From assembly GCA_018240745.1 (NCBI GenBank), contig JAFEFF010000224.1, positions 1 through 57,192 of the forward strand: a stretch of DNA of 57,192 nt, in the 5' to 3' direction. Made by a program: the position numbers and the translations under genes. Shown in pieces: positions 51,663 through 57,192 of this stretch. The stretch is from Pseudomonadota bacterium (GTDB lineage Bacteria; Pseudomonadota; Alphaproteobacteria; Reyranellales; Reyranellaceae). How positions within the stretch are numbered: position 1 is the stretch's first letter; the number at the start of each line of letters is the position of its first letter. The notes beneath the pieces were generated by a model. That model saw only the letters and a program-made list of their open reading frames with translations. It did not search any database and was not told where the DNA came from.

Positions 51663-52946
51663 TTACGCCAGCATGAAGTATGCGATGGTCGAATTTATCG
51701 CCACCATCAGGCAGGCGAAAGGCAGCGCCGTCTTGAGGAACTCGCCATGCGAGACCTTGGTGTAGCCGATCGTCCACAGCGTCCAGGAATTGGTCGGATC
51801 GACGCTGCCCTGCATCACCGTCGGCGCGAGCCACAGCGAGTAGAGCAGCGGGATCGGGATATCCTTGTTGGCCAGGATCAGCGCCAGCACTGCGGCGCCC
51901 GTGCCGATCACCACCAGCGGCCCGCGGTAGATCGAGCCGATGCCGCCCAGCACGCCGAAGAAGATCGCGGCCTGCAGCGGCGTGTGCGGCAGGATCGGGC
52001 CGAAGATCGGCTTCAGGACCGCCGAGACCTGGGGCATCTGCCCGCAGACGATGATCATGCCGCAGATCGTCCACAGCGCGGCGATGGTCGCGATGTCCGG
52101 GAAGGCGTCGAAGAAGGTCTTGTTGAACAGGTTGATGTGGCCCTGCAGGCTGCGATCCCGCCAGGTCAGCGCGAGCGCCAGCACGATCGACAGGATGAAG
52201 GTCGGGATGATCTCCCACTTCGCCCACACGATCATCAGCACCGGGAAGATCGGCACGATGTAGGTGTAGTACGGCGTGCGCTTGCGTACCGGCGCGGCTC
52301 CCGCAGTGTCGACCGAGGCCATCTGGCGCACGCCGGCCTGGCGCAGCACCACCGCCGCCATCGCCCAGGCGCACAGCACGTAGACGCACGCGCCGACCGT
52401 CCAGTAGGTCAGATGCCTGCCGCCGTATTCGATGCCCGGGAACAGCTTCTGGAAAGTGCCGAACTGCACCAGGTTCACCATCGTGCCGGCACCGATTCCC
52501 ATGGTGAAAACCGGCGCGGCGAGCCGGGGCGGGATGCCCTGACTCATCAGGATCGGCAGCGCGATGACGCCGATGGCGATCGCCGCACCCACGCCGTACA
52601 TCGAGGAGAAGAGCACGGCGGTGACCAGCGTCACCGTCATCGCCGATATCAGCGGCCGGTCGCCCGCCAGCTCGACCGCGGAGCGGATCACGCTTTCCGC
52701 GATGCCGGTCTGGATCAGCACCTGGGCGAACCAGGCGCCGAACACGATGATGATCACCGCACTCGCGAAGGTGACGCCGCCCGCCTGCAGTACCTTGGCC
52801 TGGATGTCGTTGATGCCGATTCCGGCAAGTGCTGCCCAGACAATCGCCAGGAGCAGCAGCATGATGATGGGACTCTGCCCGCGGATGATCGCGACGACCA
52901 CCGCGAGGAACGCAAGCAGCAACGCTATGCCAGTGACGACGTCCAT
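51663..52946 (-). CDS. Polytopic permease, GntP/citrate-carrier-like
   Basis: The 427-residue protein has about 12 hydrophobic helices and glycine-rich loops (FGVLGGIGSIYRGPLVVIGTGAA; YGVGAAIAIGVIALPIL), as in GntP- and CitMHS-type organic-acid carriers. The substrate is not readable; neighbours suggest a cyclic amide, acid or alcohol. GGGGGAGAAAAG precedes ATG 52946. Between PhyH and HyuA genes in one operon. Confidence 0.75.
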   Translation of the reverse strand: MDVVTGIALLLAFLAVVVAIIRGQSPIIMLLLLAIVWAALAGIGINDIQAKVLQAGGVTFASAVIIIVFGAWFAQVLIQTGIAESVIRSAVELAGDRPLISAMTVTLVTAVLFSSMYGVGAAIAIGVIALPILMSQGIPPRLAAPVFTMGIGAGTMVNLVQFGTFQKLFPGIEYGGRHLTYWTVGACVYVLCAWAMAAVVLRQAGVRQMASVDTAGAAPVRKRTPYYTYIVPIFPVLMIVWAKWEIIPTFILSIVLALALTWRDRSLQGHINLFNKTFFDAFPDIATIAALWTICGMIIVCGQMPQVSAVLKPIFGPILPHTPLQAAIFFGVLGGIGSIYRGPLVVIGTGAAVLALILANKDIPIPLLYSLWLAPTVMQGSVDPTNSWTLWTIGYTKVSHGEFLKTALPFACLMVAINSTIAYFMLA

Positions 52947-52989
52947 GGCGCTTTTCTCCCCCGATTTGTCTTGTCTTCTTGCCTGAGGT

Positions 52990-53823
52990 TTACGGCCTGA
53001 AGTGCTCCTGTCCGGTTCCGCGATAGAGCACCTGCACCTGCCGCCCGACGATCGCGGCATGGGCGGCCATCGCTTCGGGCGCGCAGTCCGCGGTGGGCCG
53101 CGGCTCGTGCTCGAAGTAGTCGTAGGTGTCGACGCCGCGCACCAGGGTGGCGCTGTCCTTGGCGCCGACCGCCTGCTTCACGTAGGTCGGGATGTAGCGG
53201 ATGGCGAAACCGATGCGCCGGTCGTTCGACTTGTTGGGCGCCGAGCCGTGCGCCAGCAGCACGTGATGCAGCGAGGCCTGGCCGGGCTTGAGGATCGCGT
53301 CGACGCCCTTGCTCTCGTCGACCTTGACCGCGATCTCCTGGCCGCGGCTCAGCAGGTTGTTCTTGTCGAAGGTGTCGACGTGCTCGAGCTGCCCGTTGTG
53401 CGAGCCCGGCATGAACTTCATGCAGCCGTTCAGGAGATTGGCCGGCGTGAAGGCGACCCACACCGTCATGACGTCGGGCGAGCTAAGGCCCCAGTAGGTC
53501 GCATCCTGGTGCCACGACACGAAGCCCGGGTCCGACGCCTCCTTGATGAAGAAGCTGGTGCTCCAGCACAGGATGTTCGGCCCCAGCACGTCCTCGACCG
53601 CGTCGAGAATCGCCGGCTTGCGGATCAGGTCATTCAACCAGGTGAGATAGAGGTGCGCCTTGTGGCGCTTGTCGCCCTGGATCGGGCCGCCCGACGCGCG
53701 CTCGTGCGCCTCGAGCCTGGATCGGAGCTCGCGCGTCTCGGCCTCGCTCATGACGTCGATGGGAAAGTAGTAGCCGTCGCGGCGGTACTTGGCGACCGCG
53801 TCCTCGGTGAGAAGTTTGGTCAT
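52990..53823 (-). CDS. Phytanoyl-CoA dioxygenase family (PhyH) oxygenase
   Basis: The 277-residue protein is a non-haem Fe(II)/2-oxoglutarate oxygenase. The HxD pair is H105/D107 (WHQDATYW), the distal histidine H192 (LLAHGSAPNKS) and the 2-oxoglutarate arginine R202 or R203 follow. PhyH enzymes hydroxylate branched or ring carbons of small acids. It lies 37 bp downstream of the alcohol dehydrogenase gene, which suggests hydroxylation and oxidation of the same molecule. Confidence 0.9.
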   Translation of the reverse strand: MTKLLTEDAVAKYRRDGYYFPIDVMSEAETRELRSRLEAHERASGGPIQGDKRHKAHLYLTWLNDLIRKPAILDAVEDVLGPNILCWSTSFFIKEASDPGFVSWHQDATYWGLSSPDVMTVWVAFTPANLLNGCMKFMPGSHNGQLEHVDTFDKNNLLSRGQEIAVKVDESKGVDAILKPGQASLHHVLLAHGSAPNKSNDRRIGFAIRYIPTYVKQAVGAKDSATLVRGVDTYDYFEHEPRPTADCAPEAMAAHAAIVGRQVQVLYRGTGQEHFRP

Positions 53824-53860
53824 CGCAAAATCGTCGGATTTGTATTCCGCATGGTCAAGG

Positions 53861-54973
53861 TCAATTCCACGGCAGGACCACTGTGCGGATTCCCTCGCCG
53901 CGGCGCATCGCGTCGAAGCCCTCGTTGATGCGGGAAAGCGGCAGGCGGCTGGTGATCAGGTCGTCGAGCTTGAGCTTGCCGTCGAGGTAGGCCCGCGCCA
54001 GCCAGGGAAAGTCCCGGCGCGGCCGGGCGCCGCCGTAGCTCGAGCGCGTGATCTTCTTCTCGCCCATGAGGGCGCCCCAGCGGAAGGCGACGTCCTGGTG
54101 GACGTTGACCTTGCCGAGGAACACCAACTGTCCGCCCGGCCGCACGATCTCGGCGCCGAGCCGGAAGCCGTCGGCGCTGCCGGCGGCCTCGAAGACATAG
54201 TCCGCACCGCGGCCGCCGGTATGCTGCTTCACGAAGGCCACGACATCGTCGCCCGGCTCGCCCGTCGTGAGATCGGCGCCGAACACGCGCGCCAGGTTCT
54301 GCCGGCCCCTGGCGCGGTCGATGGCGATGACGGTGCCGGCGTTGGCGAGCCTGGCACCCTGCAGCGCGTTCAGGCCGACTGCGCCGCAGCCGATCACCGC
54401 CACCGAGGCGCCCGCCTCGACCGGCGCCAGCCGCACCGCCGCGCCCACGCCCGTCATCACGCCGCAGCCGATCAGGCAGGCCCGGTCGAACGGGATCTCC
54501 TTCGGCACCGCGATCGCGCCCGACTCCGGCACGACCGCGTACTGCGCATGCGAGGACACGACCGAGAAGTGATGCACCTTCGACAGCTCGCAACTGAGCC
54601 GCGACTTGCCGTCGAGCAGATGGCCGCGCGGCTGGTGGAAGGTGAAGGGCTCGCACAGGATCGGCTGGTCGCGCTCGCAGTAGAAGCAATGGCCGCAATG
54701 CGGATTCCACGAGCAGACGACATGATCGCCCGCCGTCACCGCGGTCACGCCCTCGCCTACCGCCTCGACCACGCCGGCACCCTCGTGGCCGAGGATGATC
54801 GGCATCGGATAGGCGAGCGATCCCTCGATCACCTCGAGGTCGGTGTGACAGAGGCCGGACGCCATGATGCGCACCAGCACGTCGCCCCGCTCGAGCTTGG
54901 CGATGCAAGTGCGGCGCACTTCGAGCGGCTGCTTCACGGCGCCCAGGATGGCGGCGTCGAACTCGACCATCAT
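53861..54973 (-). CDS. Zinc-dependent medium-chain alcohol dehydrogenase
   Basis: The 370-residue MDR enzyme has the catalytic zinc site GLCHTD and GHEGAG, the structural zinc loop CGHCFYCERDQPILC (four cysteines), and the NAD site VIGCGAVGLNALQGA. It is closest in style to class III/aryl-alcohol dehydrogenases. Start is ATG 54973 with GGAG upstream; ATG 54970 is equally possible. It is the first gene of the minus-strand operon down to the peptidase. Confidence 0.9.
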   Translation of the reverse strand: MMVEFDAAILGAVKQPLEVRRTCIAKLERGDVLVRIMASGLCHTDLEVIEGSLAYPMPIILGHEGAGVVEAVGEGVTAVTAGDHVVCSWNPHCGHCFYCERDQPILCEPFTFHQPRGHLLDGKSRLSCELSKVHHFSVVSSHAQYAVVPESGAIAVPKEIPFDRACLIGCGVMTGVGAAVRLAPVEAGASVAVIGCGAVGLNALQGARLANAGTVIAIDRARGRQNLARVFGADLTTGEPGDDVVAFVKQHTGGRGADYVFEAAGSADGFRLGAEIVRPGGQLVFLGKVNVHQDVAFRWGALMGEKKITRSSYGGARPRRDFPWLARAYLDGKLKLDDLITSRLPLSRINEGFDAMRRGEGIRTVVLPWN

Positions 54974-54984
54974 CTCAGCTCCAT

Positions 54985-55200
54985 CCTTTCGGACTCCTCC
55001 CTCAAGTTCCCTCTCCGCCACGAAGTGGGGGAGAGGGCGGGGCCCATTGCGAAGCAATGGGAGGGTGAGGTGGTCGGCGTTCCAGAAACGTCGTGGCCAG
55101 TGAAAGACAGAGGCCCGACACCTCTCCCTCCCCGCGCAAGCGCGGGTCCCCTCCCTCTCCCCACGCGTATGACGCGTGCGGAGAGGGCCTCCGATGAGAG
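54985..55200. repeat. Palindrome-rich repeat cluster before the alcohol dehydrogenase operon
   Basis: Several hairpins are stacked: CCCATTGC/GCAATGGG (55043-55061, loop GAA), CCCGCGC/GCGCGGG near 55132-55147, ACGCGT/ACGCGT near 55162, and several CTCTCC...GGAGAG pairs. It fills the 241 bp between the alpha/beta hydrolase stop and the operon start. No gene is seen. The operon promoter must lie here or in the hydrolase gene. Confidence 0.6.
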
Positions 55201-55214
55201 GCGTCCGCCCAAGG

Positions 55215-56084
55215 TTACCATTTGCGGTCCAGGAAGTGCTGAACGTCGGCGGTGAACTGCGCCGGGTCCTGCAGCATCGAGAAATGGCTGACCTCGGGCT
55301 GCAGCAGCAGGCCCGCCTTGGGGATCGTGTCCGCCATCAGCTCGGTGTTGCTGCGCTCGATCGCCTCGTCGTGGTCGGCATCGACGATCCAGGTCGGCAC
55401 GGTGATCTTCGCGAGGTCGTCCTTCGTCCAGTGGGGCTGACCGGCCCACATGGCGCTGATCTCCTCGACGAACTTCCTGTAGTCCTTGGGCGTCGCCGAC
55501 AGCGCCTCGTACTCCTTCTCGGCGCGGGCGATGAACTGCTGGAACACCGGGCTCTTGTCGACGTCCTTCACGCCCGACGGATCGGAGTTCGCGGCGAAGG
55601 CGAACAGCCGCGCCACGCGGTCGGGATGATGCATGGCGAGCGACAGGCCGATGATCGCCCCGTCGCTCCAGCCGACCACCGCCGCCTGCCTGACGCCGAG
55701 CTTGTCCATCACGCCCAGCACGTCGGACGCCATCAGCTCGTAGCCGTAGGGCGCCGCGCTGCGCGTGCTGCGGCCATGGCCGCGGCTGTCGATCACGATC
55801 ACCTGGTGCCTCTCGGCCAGCGCCGGCACCTGGTTGCCCCAGTAGTTGGAGTTGGCGAGGCCGCCATGCAGCAGCACGACCGGCGGTCCCCCTCGATCGC
55901 TTGGCCCGAACACCGCGTACCAGATCGCGGCGCCGTTCACCTCGACCTTGCCGCTCGATCGAGGCGTCGGCAGCGACGGCGTCGGCGGCAGCGTCATCCA
56001 GCGCTCGCTCTGGGCGCTGGCCGGCGCGGCAAGAAGTTGCGCGGCGAGCAACAGCGTCGCGAATGCTTGCAGCGCCCGCGTCAT
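55215..56084 (-). CDS. Exported alpha/beta hydrolase
   Basis: The 289-residue protein has a Sec signal (MTRALQAFATLLLAAQLLAAPASAQ) and an alpha/beta hydrolase fold. The oxyanion loop is LLHGGLANSNYW, nucleophile S in GWSDGA, acid D in VDADHDEA and base H in EVSHFSML. It probably splits esters or lactones in the periplasm. ATG 56084 was chosen for the signal peptide; the longer frame has none. Confidence 0.87.
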   Translation of the reverse strand: MTRALQAFATLLLAAQLLAAPASAQSERWMTLPPTPSLPTPRSSGKVEVNGAAIWYAVFGPSDRGGPPVVLLHGGLANSNYWGNQVPALAERHQVIVIDSRGHGRSTRSAAPYGYELMASDVLGVMDKLGVRQAAVVGWSDGAIIGLSLAMHHPDRVARLFAFAANSDPSGVKDVDKSPVFQQFIARAEKEYEALSATPKDYRKFVEEISAMWAGQPHWTKDDLAKITVPTWIVDADHDEAIERSNTELMADTIPKAGLLLQPEVSHFSMLQDPAQFTADVQHFLDRKW

Positions 56085-56391
56085 GGCGCACGATATCGCG
56101 ACGCGCGCACGCCGCGAAGCGAGCGGCGGCGAACGATCGAGTGGAAGAGCTACGGATGTCATGGCGACGCACTTTACTCGCTCGCTGTCCACGGACCTAT
56201 TATGGGCAATGGCTACAGCTCACGCGGCAGCCAAGTGATTGATCCATCGACCTTCGGGCACCGCCGCGATGCGTTCCATTGCCCAAGCAGCCTTTTCGGG
56301 CGCGCGGGGCTTGTGGATAACGCGCGTTTGCATCGCGCCCAATGGGCAATGGACCGCCCGTGGGACCGCTCGTGGCGGCGCCACCCGGTCC
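56085..56391. other. Intergenic region with repeated TGGGCAATGG motif and one DnaA-box-like site
   Basis: No gene is supported. TGGGCAATGG occurs at 56203-56212 and 56343-56352 and inverted at 56275-56285. TGTGGATAA at 56312-56320 equals the DnaA box consensus read on the other strand, but it is alone. The stretch probably holds the hydrolase promoter. Confidence 0.4.
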
Positions 56392-57192
56392 TCAGCCCGG
56401 CACCGTAAGCCGCGCCAGCGCCGAAACGTCCTCGCTGCGGTCGATCGCCCACACCGCGTCGATCAGCGGCTGGATGGCGTGGCCCTTCTGCCAGCCGTCG
56501 GCCTCGGTGCGCAGCTTGTCCTCGATCTCGGCGTCCTTCAGCGGATTGGCCACGCTGCCGCGCGCGGCCCCGGTGGCGAGCGTGCGGGTGCGGCCGTCCG
56601 ATGTGACGATGTCCATCTCGGCGGCGATGGTCGAGAGGTGGGGCGCGGCCATGACCTCGACCTTGCGGCGCATCGCCGACACCTCGGGATCGGCAACCGA
56701 GGCATCGGTGAACTCGGCGAGCCCCGCCCGGCCCCGCACCAGCGCCGCGGCGACAGCGTGCTGCAGGCTCACCTGGGCCTCGCGGCCGGTCTTGATATCG
56801 GGCCGGTCGGCGCGCTGGAGCAGCAGCGGGTTGCCCCGCGCGCGGACCTTGTCGACCGCCGCACCGGGGTTGGCGCGCCGCCAGTCCAGTGCCAGGTCGA
56901 GCAGCGGATGGATGACGAAACCCGAGGGGTAGGGCTTGATCGAGTTGTTGGCGACCTGCCAGCTCTCGCCGAGCCCGTCGAGCAGGCCCGGCCAGTCGAT
57001 GGGCTCGTCCATCACCGCGAAGAAGCCCTGGGCGCCGGCGAGCGGCTCGGGTGGGCCGGCGAAGCCCTGCGCCGCGAGCAGCGCCGACCACAGGCCGTTG
57101 CGCGCGGCGTTGCCGACGCTGACGCTCTTGGCCGGCCAGCCGAGGCACTCGCACAGGCCGGCCGACTGCGTCGCCGCCGTGCCGAGCGCCCA
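56392..57192 (-). CDS. MmgE/PrpD family protein (5' partial)
   Basis: The frame is open to the window edge, so the gene starts beyond it; the visible 266 codons are the C-terminal part. Typical MmgE/PrpD features are SVGNAARNGLWSALLAAQGF near the visible start, SIKPYPSGFVIHPLLD (the KPYP block) and NPLKDAEIEDKLRTEA near the end. Family members include 2-methylcitrate dehydratase and cis-aconitate decarboxylase/isomerase-like enzymes. Its substrate is unknown. It may belong with the catabolic genes downstream. Confidence 0.85.
   Translation of the reverse strand, partial: WALGTAATQSAGLCECLGWPAKSVSVGNAARNGLWSALLAAQGFAGPPEPLAGAQGFFAVMDEPIDWPGLLDGLGESWQVANNSIKPYPSGFVIHPLLDLALDWRRANPGAAVDKVRARGNPLLLQRADRPDIKTGREAQVSLQHAVAAALVRGRAGLAEFTDASVADPEVSAMRRKVEVMAAPHLSTIAAEMDIVTSDGRTRTLATGAARGSVANPLKDAEIEDKLRTEADGWQKGHAIQPLIDAVWAIDRSEDVSALARLTVPG

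Noticed and set aside
56312..56320. Possible replication origin, from a DnaA-box match
   Set aside because: Only one box is present, with no AT-rich unwinding region and no dnaA, dnaN or parAB genes nearby.

Overview
The window is GC-rich DNA packed with short-spaced and overlapping genes on both strands. It looks like the chromosome of a free-living alphaproteobacterium of the Rhodospirillales/Hyphomicrobiales kind. The pointers are a Coq7-type ubiquinone hydroxylase, GluQ, an ECF sigma factor with ChrR-type anti-sigma factors, an isoquinoline-oxidoreductase-type molybdoenzyme, many oxidative catabolic genes and three families of palindromic intergenic repeats. The taxon is inferred from gene content only. 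I see no rRNA, tRNA, CRISPR array or prophage.

Layout. 1-9.5 kb: the end of an MFS transporter; a minus-strand unit of ECF sigma factor, two tandem ChrR-like anti-sigma factors and a lone receiver protein; a Tat-exported molybdenum hydroxylase (IorB) with its 2Fe-2S subunit (IorA); a secreted LVIVD-repeat protein; a PRC-barrel protein; an Asp/Glu racemase-like protein. 9.6-16.6 kb: a MetE-like methyltransferase coupled to a Rieske oxygenase, GluQ divergent from an AlkA-type glycosylase, an esterase coupled to a beta-lactamase-fold hydrolase, and an AraC regulator. 17-22.5 kb: carotenoid oxygenase, nitronate monooxygenase, a REP-associated tyrosine transposase (RAYT) between inverted REP sequences, then YqaA-DsbB-Coq7 and an HNH protein. 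22.7-35.3 kb: serine hydrolase, MFS, a hotdog-fold protein interrupted near its 3' end by a NERD nuclease/SF1 helicase gene, a divergent ATP-grasp/flavoprotein pair, PNPOx-like protein, a polytopic membrane protein, OsmC, an LLM-type flavin oxidoreductase and a receiver-GAF protein. 35.4-40.5 kb: one ba3-type cytochrome oxidase operon with three c-type cytochromes. 40.7-44.7 kb: two RraA-family genes around a DHA2 MFS pump, then a Crp/Fnr regulator. 44.9-49.2 kb: a sugar-type ABC importer. 49.2-57.2 kb: a minus-strand catabolic operon (alcohol dehydrogenase, PhyH oxygenase, permease, HyuA-like ATPase, ImmA/IrrE-like peptidase), an exported alpha/beta hydrolase and an incomplete MmgE/PrpD gene.

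How it fits together. Most genes serve uptake and oxidative breakdown of organic acids, aromatics and terpenoid-like compounds, with electrons passed through periplasmic c cytochromes to a high-affinity ba3 oxidase. The two most interesting signals are mobile or repeat-related. First, a RAYT gene sits exactly between inverted REP copies, and related REP pairs occur elsewhere at gene ends. Second, a single NERD-helicase gene is bounded by a 31-bp direct repeat taken from the 3' end of a hotdog gene, as if a one-gene (possibly defence) cassette had been inserted there. The duplicated ChrR pair has lost different predicted metal ligands in each copy, which suggests division of labour.
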